From assembly GCF_027579695.1 (NCBI RefSeq), contig NC_083596.1:50281257-50345256 (forward strand): a stretch of 64,000 nt of DNA, read 5' to 3'. Below the pieces are notes generated by a model. That model had not been told where the DNA came from and searched no databases. It was given only the letters and a program-made list of their open reading frames with translations. The position numbers and the translations under genes were made by a program. Each line of letters starts with the position of its first letter. Within the stretch, counting starts at the first letter, position 1. This DNA comes from Neoarius graeffei (taxonomy: Eukaryota > Chordata > Actinopteri > Siluriformes > Ariidae). Below, in pieces: positions 1 to 12,100 of this stretch.

Positions 1-8
1 TCCCGTAG

Positions 9-1794
9 ATGGTGTGCGGAAGGAGGCAGTCTGATTGGCTGTGACTACTGCAGCAACGCTTTCTGCAAGAAGTGTGTGCTGCGGAACCTCGGGCGGCGGG
101 AGCTGTCGGCCATCTTGGAGGAAGAGCGCAAGTGGTACTGTTATGTGTGCAGCCCGGAGCCGCTCATGGACCTGGTGCTGGCCTGCGACTCGGTGCTCCA
201 GAACCTGGAGAAGATCTGGGCTCGCAAACGGGCAGGCGTTGGGGGCGGGGCCCGTGGGAAGCAAAGGGGTGGGCGGGGCGGGGCCGGGATCGGTTTTCCG
301 CTTAGTTCGGCGCCCTCAAGGGGTCTGTGCGAGCGAATGCAGCGCGTGGTGGAAATGACAACGTCGCTGAACCGCTCATTCGTGGAGTTCATGCAGAGCG
401 AGAGGGACGAGGAGGCGAGCGAAGAGGAGGACGCAGACCGAGCGAGGAGACTAATGATGTTCCGCACCATCCTGCAGGACCTGCACCAGGCACACGCTGC
501 CCTGCAGGTAACGTCAATATCGTCTGCTGTGGAATTTTCCTGTTGCCACGTTACTGTGTTTCAGTGTTGTAGAAAATTTGCCAAGAACCAGTGAAACGAT
601 CTGAACTGATGACTGTGTACGTTTTTACAGGAAGCGCTGGATCGGGAGTTGTACGGGGGCAAACGGGAGCCTCCGAGACAGCGTGCGAAACCTCGGCAGC
701 GGAAACCTCGGGCTCCCAGAGGCTCGGGTGTCACGAAGGAACTGGTGGTGAAGCTGACGCCCGTCCCGTTAGAGACATCTCTAAATCCTGACACTAACGC
801 TGACGCGAGCTCTGCCGGTGACACCGCCATAGACACAGCAGAAGTAAATACACAAATGAAGGAGGAGGAGAAACAGGAAAAGGTGGAGAAAATGGAAGGC
901 AGGGTTGATGGAAAGGAGGAAAGTGAAGAGGTAAAAGTAGAAGAGGAGTGTGAAGGGAAAGGAGATGCGGCGATGGAGGAGGAAAACACAGACGAAGAAG
1001 ATGAAGGTAATGAGCTGGAGATGGCGGAGGAAAACAAGCGCTCTCCTCGCGTCAAGACGACCCCACGGCGACGGCGCTCGGACGCCACGCACGCCGGCCT
1101 GGAGGAAGATTCAGATTCTGATGAAGTGCCTGCTGTGCTGCTGCAGACTGCCGCCACTGCCATGGCAACCAGCGAGGAGGAGGGTGGGGTCGATAGTGAT
1201 GGGGGCAGGTCTGATGCAAACCAAGAAGTCAGAAAGCAGTGCCTCTTTGGCCTGGTCAAAACCACGCCCCCTTGCCAAGACAGAACTTCACGCAAGCGGA
1301 AACTTAAGGAGAGGTCCTCGTCTTCATCCTCCTCTTCTTCGGTCGCAGAAGTCGTGGATCCTGGGTCGCAGGTCAGGAGGACTGTAGGTCTTGGCCACAA
1401 GGTTGCCAAGACAACGGTGGATAGTGAGAGTTTGTCAAGTGATCAGGAAATGGACAGCAGTGACTCGGACGAGTTGGACCAGAAAATTAAACCGCTGAGT
1501 GACGTTACACTGATGGGATGCGGAACGTTCCAGCAGTCCTCTGGTACAGTCGATACGCGTACACGCATCACGTTTATGTCAGTATGGTCATTGATACTAT
1601 TCGACTTGGTATTTGAATATGTTTAAATGCTAATGAGCGTCTAATGTTTTTCTTTCACATTGCCTCTTTCTTTCTTTCACTTCCCCACTTTGTCGTGTTT
1701 GTGCGCTCTTTCTCTCTCTGTCTGTGTGTGTAGGTGATGAGGTGGACATGTGCCCCGCCCCGGTTGTGCTGGATGAAGATGATGTGGAGAATAG
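9..1794 (+). CDS. atrx: ATRX N-terminal segment: ADD domain end, HP1-binding-like motif, acidic linker
   Basis: Three exons. Exon 9-507 opens in the ADD zinc finger, with the cysteine pairs CDYC, FCKKC and YCYVC and the run [12 protein letters not shown], close to human ATRX. The known family role of ADD is reading H3 tails (unmodified K4 with K9me3). The exon then runs through a glycine/arginine-rich insertion (about residues 76-100 of the segment) into a helical stretch ending HAALQ. Exon 631-1543 carries [14 protein letters not shown], matching the HP1-interacting region of human ATRX, and [22 protein letters not shown] and DQKIKPL, which are all conserved islands in an acidic, serine-rich and probably disordered linker. 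Exon 1734-1794 ends DEDDVENR, joining the DAXX-binding motif in the next exon. This linker exon is only 913 bases, much shorter than the mammalian counterpart. Confidence 0.92.
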
Positions 1795-4700
1795 GTACGG
1801 TTTGGATTCGGAGTGCGCAGGCCGAAGCTCTCCGTCCGAGTCTGAACCTCTGAATCCCATCAAACCCCCCGACACGCACACGGGTGCCACCACTGGCATC
1901 CAAACACGCTTCAAAAGCTCACACACTTCAGGACCTCCCCTCACACCCACACGCACGCGACACACCCGGGCGGCGGCCAGCACGGGCCTCGTGCTCCGCA
2001 GACTCAACATGTAACACACACTAAAGCTGAAACGCAAAACCCCAGTCTACTCTACTGACAGAAGCTGGAGGCATGTGCTGATAATCAGCTATCCAATACA
2101 TCGTGATAATCGGCGTGAACGAGGTCATCAAGGACGCTGCATTAAATCCTGTGTCAAGGTCCGTATTGTGGACGCAATTAAAAATAGTCACGTGTTGCTT
2201 AAAAATCTGACAGAAAAAACCCCACCTGATCTCGTGATATGAAATCAGCACATGCCTCGTTGGCTCACCTGCTGTGTTTCCTTCCTTTTTATTTCCAAAC
2301 AAAGCCAACTGAACAACCTGTACACGATTTTACTATGGATGGGATGTAAACATGCCCCAGGGCCGGCGTTTCAATTCGCGTTCAACGGTTTGCCGATTCC
2401 CAGAACCGGCCCGCGTTTTCATAACGTAATCTCTTGCCTGAGATCCCAAGATCAAACGCATCGGTGTCTCTTCACAGCGCAGTGATCTCACGCAACACGT
2501 GCGTTTTTATTTCTTTTAGCTGATTATTTATTACGAGTAGCATCTCCAATGAAATTTTGTTAGCATTAGCGATTTACGTTTTATAATACTAGTCATGTAA
2601 ATTCTAGGAGCCGCTCGAGCTGTTGTCATGGTGATGCAGTGACGGTAGAACCGATTTGGTTTGCAGATTTTCGTGTAGCTGTTGAGTTTCGTTAGCATTA
2701 GTAACCAGGGGAGGAGTCGGTTTGCTGTAAAATGGACCTTGAGCATTGTGTGGTGCGAGTTTCCTCCTGAGTGTGTGTTAGTGTTGAATGGCAGTAAAGA
2801 AGAGTTGATTTCATTGTATTGATGGAGTTTGTGTTCCTCAGACGTTGTCGGAAAGCAGAAAGGCTTGTGAAGGGGCGGAGCTTTAATAGAACTAGCTGCG
2901 TTGCTATAAAATGTTGGTACACTATTGATTCAGGAACAATTTCAGAAACATTTGATGCAGATTTTGTGAATTATTGCCCTGCCCCGCCCCACCCCGCCCA
3001 TAGCCATGGATGTAGCGAGGAACCCTCTTGGCTGGCTAACTAATGTCGTGCTAACGTGACACCGGTCAATACCCATTCATGGAAATGTGTTCTTCAAGAA
3101 AGCAGTTAAATGTGCATCACTGTGATTGGGTGTTTTGTTTTTGGCCCCTCCCCCCGGGAGCTGTTATAGGTAGAAATGAGGCTAGTTTTGAAAACGGCAT
3201 CTCAAGTCCTGTGGCTCCTTTTATTGGTCGATTCGTAACCAGTTGTAATCCTTCCTGCTGTACAAATTACCCATAATCTTCCACGTCGACGCCATTTTTT
3301 TCCCTCCTCTCCCACTATGTGAAGCCGTGTGTACTCAAGACCCAAGTCTGCATAAATAACTTGCATCCTCTTGTTGCCTGGGTGCTGTGTGGGCGGAGCT
3401 AGAAACAGCAATTTAATAACTTTGTTTCTCCATAGTGAAGTTTTCATATCACCTTGTAGTTTGACTGTACCGTTCCCTGTAATCCAAGTAACATCCTCCA
3501 TCTCGTTGGGGAAAATCCCAAATGCCTTGTTTGTGCCCTACATGTGTCGAGTATCAGTGAACGGAGCTGAACACGTTTCGACCGACTGTCCTCGCACATC
3601 GTCAAGAAAGATTAAGATTCAGCCACAGATGCATGATTCCTTGTGATTTGGTCAGCTCAGATTAATTAAAGGAAAGTATTGGCAACCCAGGTTTTTTTTT
3701 TTTTTGGTTGTGGATGGGCATTTCGTGAAAATGTGGGTTGAACGATTTAAGTATTGTCACATGCTGCCTTTTTAAAAAAAAAATCACTTGAAAGAAACAG
3801 TACGTTTACATCAAATAAGTAGAAAAATCTATATATTTTTGTTTTGAGTTGTAGTTCCTTCTCGGACGCGTGGATTTCCGGTGGTTATATCTCTGCGCCA
3901 AATAATTGCCATGATCTTGCCTGGTTTATGAGGTGGTGGTTTTGTTTTCCTCAAAAATGAGATTTTTCTCAAATCTGTTTTTGCTTCCCCCCCTCCCCCC
4001 CTTAACATTTTTGATTTGCATGTTTGTTTATTTATTTAGAGGCTGAACCAGTTATTATTGTGGTGTGTGTGTGTGTGTGTGTGTGTAAAGTGGCTGCACC
4101 TCCACACCGGTCAGTGGTCTTTCTTGGTAAGCGAGCACTTACTCCTGTGTCTTGTCTGTGTGTGTTTGTAGGCCACAGCCTGGCGGTTCTGGAAGTGCAA
4201 TATTGTCGGTCAGACATTTCAAGGGCTGTTTGGTTTGCTAACGGTAGGTGCGCAAAAAAAAAAAAAAGATGCATAGATTGGCGTTCAGTCTTTGTATAAA
4301 AATCTTCATATTTGATTGAGGGGTGGGGCTTCAGGGTTTGTTTGTCCCCCCCCCCCCCCCCCCAGTGTATAAAATGCGTGTCTCGTGAAGGAGGACGGGT
4401 TTCTGATTGAAAGTTGGAGATTTCACGAAGACTCTGGTCTTGTTTCAGTTTTAATGCCCTTTCAATCCGAATCCTGCAGTTAGTGGACAAAATATTTAGC
4501 CATACTGGATGCATAGCAAGTACCTGACCATGTAGCTCATGTGCTGATGTGTAATTAAAACAGTATCTGGAGGCTGGTAGTGATGTCACAAAACCAACTT
4601 TGCAGTTGGCTGAAATCCACCACAAGCTCCACCCATTCAACTGATCAACCCAGGCATGCCTCTGCAAAATTGGGGGTGGGGTGGGGAGGAGACACCGCCA

Positions 4701-6092
4701 TCTTAAAGGTGGTCTTTGAAGTGTTCAAGATTTTGAGCACTTGCCCATAATGCATTGCGGTCTGATGGTGGATGAAACTCCAAATTTGAAATTCCTTCAC
4801 GTGGAAATGTTTCGTTCATTTAGCACGCTAGCTTGTTAGCAAGTCACGCTAACTCATTTGTGTATATAGTACAAAGGAAACTGTGAACCTGTTCAGACTT
4901 TTTTGGGTGAGGCAACATCGTAGGGTTCTAGCTCTGAAAATTCTGAACATAAGTGATTCAGCCCTCAGTTCTTGTATGTTTAAGTATTGGAGCTCGGCGT
5001 TTTGTTTTGTGAGTTTCCAGGAAGTGATTAATTTCCTATTTCGACTCATATTTGCGCGCGCGGTTCTGTCGGCAAGTTTCCACGCCGAGACGAGGCAGAA
5101 TTTCCGAACAAAGTTCTTTGTAGCCATTTCCTTTTGTGTTGGTTCTTTTGGGTTCTATGTCCACCATCACCCGATAGTCTTTACCTCCCATTCTAGTCTG
5201 TTAACGTATTCACACATTGTGCATCATTGGGTTGCTGAATGAGAGTGACCATTAGTATTGGCACCCTGAGTAATGGCTATCTGGCTCATTAGCCTTTGTT
5301 CAGAATTGATTTTTTTCTTTAAAGTATCTGAGACGGGCTAAAAGTCTAAACAAATGATTGTGTCGTGTGAAGGTTTTCAGTCCTTACAGTTCCGAGTGTA
5401 GCAATAGGAATTCAAACCAGCTGGACTTGAGTTATGAACTAGCAAGCGATCTTTTTAGAGTATCAGTTATTTTAGTTTTTATGCTTTGTACAGTGGCCAA
5501 ACTTCTCTTCCCCATCCTGCCCTAGGAGGATGTACCAGGACCCTGCATTGTCCCCGAGCAAGTAGCAAGATACCAACAATCTCTCCTCCTTCCTTACAAC
5601 CTTTTTTATTTTTCGTTCATGTTTCTGCCCATTAAATAAGATTTAAGTTCCATACTCCCTGCAGGAAGAAACTAAAGCGGGGAAATGAAGAAACCTCAGA
5701 CCTCCCGTTTCATCCAAGGAATCATTCAAACTTGTCCAAAGTTGTTTGGATTGTGTAGCTTTACTGCAACGCATCAAATTTTCGTAAAATTCAGATATCT
5801 CGATTATGACCCAAGTCCAGTGGTTTAGCTTGAATGCAGTGTTCTGTTTTCGACGACTTGTGTTTGCTGAAACGTTACAAACCGTCCTTGTGTTTAGTGT
5901 TCGTTGGGAGATGTTCTCATTGCCGTCTGCAGTGACCAGAGCTGAGGCTGTGTGTGGGGTAAAACGGTCGAGGCCACAGTGTGAAATTTATTTTTTTTTT
6001 TTTTCCCTTTCCTCTCTCCCGTGTTTTCTTTGTCTTTCTGCAGCGTAGCGTGAGGCGAGCCACTTTTCCAGGTTGCCGGCCCGGTTTTTCAT

Positions 6093-6150
<58 letters not shown>

Positions 6151-9100
6151 CCCTGTGGTGCTGTCTTCTTCTTTTTTTTTTTTTTTTTATTTCTGGAGCT
6201 TTCTCCACCACAACAAAAGACAATTTTAATGACTGCATGCTAAGTTTTTTTTTTTTTTTTTTTTTTTTTATTTTTTTATTTGTAAATAAGGTGCATGCAC
6301 CCACATGGGTCACGAATAAACTGTATCTGTATGTAAGTGGCATTGTAATAAAATAATTTACCCCACACTCGTCTCGTCTCTGTGCCTTCATTTATTTTTT
6401 TTATTTGTTCAGTTGAAACCATGATGGCTATGTAAGGATGTTTTAAGTCTACAGCCATGCACCAGCTTAAAAACAAACCTGAGCTTATGAGTGCAGTGAT
6501 GGTGAAACAGGCACTTATCTGAATGTGGTCAGATGACAGAGCAATACAGGTCGGAACACTTGACCTTTTATCGTGAGAGGATGAACCAGTAACTTGGTTT
6601 ATCCACCAGGAGTTTCTGATAATTACCCATAACGCACTGTGAGGCTGCATCAGATTTAACTTAAAAAAAAAAAAATGATCAGTTTGGGTTTTAAAATCTA
6701 GTGCATTTTTTTTTAGAAATCTCTGTAAAAGCTTAATTTGTCTGAAATGAAAAGTTAACACTTAGCTGTAATGTCTAACTAGAGGTTGAACGTGTGTCAA
6801 TCCAGTTAGCATATTTGTTAGCTAGCAAAAGAGCACAACGATGAGATGAGTTCCTGTCAGGGTGAATTTGTCCAATGTTTCCATAATGCTTGCTTTGTGT
6901 TTTTTGTAGATCATAGATCTATAAAATATTCACATTTCAAAATCAGGATTAAAAAGGTGTAGGTGTGTGAACATGGACAATACAGACCGACTCCTGGTGG
7001 GTCTGTCTCCGCAGCACGGCCATAACCAAGCCTGCTTTCTGAGACACGTTCATGCTAAACACGAGCTGAATTCCCTTTTCATCCTTTTTAGAAACTCATG
7101 TTGCTGATGAAAATGATGGCCAGGTTAGAATTTAAAGGCCAGGAGCTTTGCTTTTGTTTTTTTAAAAAATATAAATAAAATGTCATTCCTATCACATCAA
7201 GTAGACGTGGATATAACATTGTTGCAGAAACTAGCAGCAGTTAGCCTGCCTAGCTAGCTTTGGTTTATTCTTCAGTTTTGTCTATAACCCAATGTACAGG
7301 CCCAAGCGCAAACAAAAGCAAGGCTGCGACTTCACCAAACAGTGAACTGGAGACGGGGGACACAAAAGGCATCAATCTAAATGAAAAGAGAATAGAAGAT
7401 AAGTTTATTTGTATTGCACTTTTAACAGATATTGTCACAAAGCAGCTTAACAGAAAATTAAAGTCATTAAACGTGAGCTAAATGTATCCCTAATTTATAC
7501 AGAAAAGTATCACGCGTGCAAGTTTGCCTTGACTTGGGGGGGGGGGGGGGGGGGAGCAGTTTGTGAGCCTGGTGGGAGAACAGGTCGTGGATGGGATGGG
7601 AGGGAATAGACTGGTACCAAAATTCAAAAAAGTGCTTATTTAAGGAGTTAAAGGCATTTTTGAGACAAAGTCGGCAAACAGTCTTATTTTGTCAACTTGG
7701 GTGTGCCGAATTCAAATCTGCAATATGCCCAGCTCTATCTGACCTCTGTTGACCTCTCGAGGTCATTGAACTTTGGGCCTGTAAACGTCTCAGCTGAACC
7801 CAGTTTCTCAGCTTTCTAAGGAATGAAATGTACTAAAATGATTAATGAAGTTAGCAAACGGCCTTGTTTGTTAAATGTTTGGGTGCTGAATTCATTTTTC
7901 ATTTGTAAAACGACATATGACCTCTGATAACCTCAAGGTCATTAAACTTGGCCTATAGGCCTATGCATTTAACGGCATTTTTAAACTGACTTTACTCCCC
8001 CAAAAAGAATATGAACAGACAAAAAACAAATAGAAAGGAACAAATACAACATTAAATGCCAGTCCATGTACATGTGACTTACTTTTCACAATGAGAATGC
8101 CTCGGCGATCACCTTACATAACATTGCATTACATTTAGCGGTTATTGTTTATACAAAGCTACTGAAAAAAGGACAGATTCAGCAGCATACAAAATGTGGG
8201 GGCGTACAGGGTATACAGGTTAATCAGGGTTAGTGTATATGAGAGTTTTTTTCTTTTGTTGTTTGTTTTTTGTAAAGGCTTTACCCTGTTTAAAACAAAA
8301 AACAAACAACAAAGAAAAAAACTCTCATATATACTAACCCTGATTAACCTGTATACCCTGTACGCCCCCACATTTTGTATGCTGCTGAATCTGTCCTTTT
8401 TTCAGTAGCTTTGTATAAACAATAACCGCTAAATGTAATGCAATGTTATGTAAGGTGATCGCCGAGGCATTCTCATTGTGAAAAGTAAGTCACATGTACA
8501 TGGACTGGCATTTAATGTTGTATTTGTTCCTTTCTATTTGTTTTTTGTCTGTTCATATTCTTTTTGGGGGAGTAAAGTCAGTTTAAAAATGCCGTTAAAT
8601 GCATAGGCCTATAGGCCAAGTTTAATGACCTTGAGGTTATCAGAGGTCATATGTCGTTTTACAAATGAAAAATGAATTCAGCACCCAAACATTTAACAAA
8701 CAAGGCCATTTGCTAACTTCATTAATCATTTTAGTACATTTCATTCCTTAGAAAGCTGAGAAACTGGGTTCAGCTGAGACGTTTACAGGCCCAAAGTTCA
8801 ATGACCTCTAGAGGTCAACAGAGGTCAGATAGAGCTGGGCATATTGCAGATTTGAATTCGGCACACCCAAATTGACAAAATAAGACTGTTTGCCGACTTT
8901 GTCTCAAAAATGCCTTTGGATGTCACAATTCTGGATTTTGGTACCAGTCTAGAATCTCTACTGATGCAGAGACCTTTCCTCGGGCAGCGTTTATGGGGAA
9001 TGTTATGACTCGGAGCTGGGTTCCAGTGGTACGCTGGGCTTTCTGATGTGCAGTGACTGTACCACACTGAGATGGAGCAGGTGAGGATGCTCTCAGTGGT

Positions 9101-12100
9101 GCAACGGTAGAAGTTGGTGAGTATTTTGGAAGACAGGTGGACACTTAACAGGAAACGCAGACATTATTGGGCCTTGTTCATGAGGAAACAGGAATTTGTT
9201 GACCAGGTGAGGTCCTCATTGATATGGACTCCAAGAAATTTAAAGCTGGGGACATCTTCCACTTCCTGAAGTCCATGATCAGGACTAAGCTGGTCAACCA
9301 GGGTTTCTGGTTGGTGGAGGTGCGGTTGTGATGGTGCAGTGGATGTATATTAAGTAAAGTCTGGATGAGAGCCATGGGTGGCTGAGCGTGTAAAATTACT
9401 TCAGCCTGTGTTATCAAAGCTGTCCTGGAGATCAGAGACGGCAGACGGGCTGCTGGTTTGATGCGTTTTATCAGCCGGGAACAGGCAGAGATGGTCAGAG
9501 TGCCCATGGTGGGGGCTGAGAATAGACTTGTACGAGAGCTTATCGTTCGTATAAAGGTGTTCCAGGGTGTTTAGTCCCGTGGTGGGGCAGGATACTGTAT
9601 GCGCTGGTGACCTTGAGATAAAACAATTTTAAATCAATTCAAATGAAGAATAATACATTTTATCAGTTGAATGCGTGTTCACCTGATGAAAGCCGTAAAT
9701 TACGGACCATCTCTTATTTGTCTTATTTTGGTATCCATGCAAACGTCTCGTCCCGTCCGTCCTGTGTCTGAATGAACAGCGTTGATCTCACCACTGATAC
9801 AGCGTTAAAAAAGGACTCCTACATCTGCGAAACTGACTCTCAGTCGGACCAAATTGCTTTTCTTCTTTTCTTGATCTTTGTAGAATTGCTAAACAGATCC
9901 TGTTGGCTGAGATCAGGGCCAACTACTCGTCCAGCTCTGGGCAGGACGACACGTCCGACGACATGAGATCCACAGCCGAGGATGAGGAGGGCATGATGGA
10001 GAGCAAGAGGAAGAAAGGAGATGAAGAGAAGGACGACGCTAAAGACAGTGAGGAACTGCTTGATTGTATCAGCAGGATGCCGTTGAAAGCTTGCATTATG
10101 TCAGTTGTCCAGAGCTCTTACTCCGTAATTCCTGTCTAGTGGATCGAGTCGTGATCCGATGTTAAATAAATATGGCTGCGTCGCAAATGGTAGAGGTGCA
10201 GTATGCATGAGATGCAAAACTCTATACCCTTGTAGGGTCGGAGGAGGTCAAGTTCAGCAATAAATTCCAAATGAAATTGAAAATTGGTGTGATTTAAACA
10301 GAAATACAGTGACTGGATGGATGGATGCAGCCATAGCAACAGTAATATAATGCTAGTCAACAAAAAAATGTCCTGGACACCTTTTTTTTTTTTTCAGGAT
10401 CATCTATGATATTAAGTATTCTGCTTTAAAAAAAAAAAAAGCAAACATGATTGACCGTTGTACAAAGCTCGAATTGAAAAGACAGAATTGCATTCGGGTC
10501 ACGGCACCATCAGAATGGTCACAGCTACACCTTGTTTTGTTGTGTGTGTGAAGTCAAAAATTGCAGCGAGTCTCACAGATCTGTTTTTTTTTTCCTTTCT
10601 TTTTAACCAGTTACATAATCTGTGTTCATATATAACCATCGTGTTGATGCTGTACGTGCTCCTTAATAATTATTATATTGTAGGTGAGGTGACTGATAAC
10701 AGCTCCGACTTGGACGATCCTGCTAAAGCCCCGCAGTCCCGTCACCACCTGCTGCGCCTTCGCCTGACCCCGTGGGAGTCTGCGTCTGGAGATGACGCCG
10801 GCAAACCTGCAAATCAAAAAATGAAAATGCAAAAAGCAGAAATAACCAACCCAATAGTCGGTGAGAAATGTGATCTTTTTTTTTTTTAACAACTGAAAGA
10901 GTTTCCTGTCTGCTGAAATATTTCCTGGAGGGAAAAAAAACCCCCATGAATATAATGATGTATAATTGTAAAGAAATTCTGATATCGTCAGTGATATAAA
11001 AACGAAGCAAAAACTGTTTACCTCTCGCCTTTCACCTGATAGTGAGTAGTGACGAGCGAGAGTCGGCCAGTGAGGAGTCGGCGTTGAGTGAGACGCTCAG
11101 CCAATCAGAAGACGAGGATGGCAGGTAAATCCGCCAATCCGGGATTAATACATAACATAGAACCATGATTATTTCAACAGTGTGAGATGTTCAGGTTTTA
11201 GGTTTTCGCTCTACATGGACATCATGATTAAAATGTCGTGTTTATGCGCAATACAGTGATGAGTTCCAGATTACTGATTGCTTTTTACTGGATTGTTGTG
11301 CAGCATCGTGAAGCAGAAGGATTCAGTTGTTGACGGCGAACCTCACACACCTCCTGGAAAGGTAAAAAAAAACAATGCATTATTCGTTAATTAGCTGCAA
11401 TTTTAATGATGGTACAAGAGGAATAAAACATTAAGTCACCATGCTGTTATCGGGTCGACACCAACTCTGCTTCATCACTCCTCCCTGTCGCTGATTATTT
11501 TCCACGGAGAATGTTTTAAATCCTTCCGCTCCGAATGTTTATCGCTCTAAAGAAATGATTTATTCGTGTATGTTAATTTTCTGACTTGAGATGTGCTTTT
11601 GTATTGTGGAACAGAACATCAGTCCTTATTTGTTTAAGAACTCATGTAGAAGAGTAACAGGCCACGCCCTTGCTCATTATGGCCACACCTACTCAGCATA
11701 ATGCGTACGCGTGTGTGTGTGTGAATTGACGAATCAGGATGGTCATTCCGATGCCGATCAGAACGCAGACGAGTGCACGAGCACACCGAAGGGCCGCAGG
11801 AAGATCCGGAGGATTCTGGAGGTGCAGCAGCTGGCGAAGGAGACGCAGGAGGCGCTGAGGGAGGAGCAGGAGAGAAGGAACAGGCTGGCCGAGAGAGACC
11901 GGCAGCGAAGACAGGAGGAGAGCAGAGAACAAGGACGAGACGACTCGGAGGTGTGTTAACTGCGTGACGTGAAAAGAGCGAAGGAATTTGTTTAGTGATG
12001 TTTCTGTCGTCATGTGTTTGGTTTATAGTCGCCTCTGGAACTGATCTTCAGTTAATTAATGGATGTGTTGTGTGAGTGGACTTGCTGAAAATTGAGAACC

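Larger units (their letters stand above)
1795..9883 (+). other. ATRX intron, 8.1 kb, repeat-bearing
   Basis: Intron between DEDDVENR and the DAXX-binding exon; donor AG|GTACGG, acceptor TTTGTAG. From 1795 to about 7390 I see no coding exon or recognisable element, only simple sequence: poly-C 4346-4363, a (GT)n near 4062, (CT)n 6093-6143 and poly-T near 6245-6268. From about 7390 it holds an interspersed-repeat fragment, poly-G, a large palindrome and a CR1-type relic, listed separately. Short ORFs here look random. Confidence 0.8.

Noticed and set aside
561-1409. 282-codon minus-strand ORF
   Set aside because: Antisense shadow of the acidic/serine-rich ATRX exon 631-1543.
1795-2014. Continuation of the ATRX frame to a stop at 2012-2014
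   Set aside because: The reading stays open, but the donor AG|GTACGG at 1794 and the exact continuation [12 protein letters not shown] at 9884 show that the exon ends there. It could still be an alternative short isoform.
8159-8408. Two 70-codon ORFs on opposite strands with nearly the same protein
   Set aside because: Direct consequence of the palindrome; no homology recognised.
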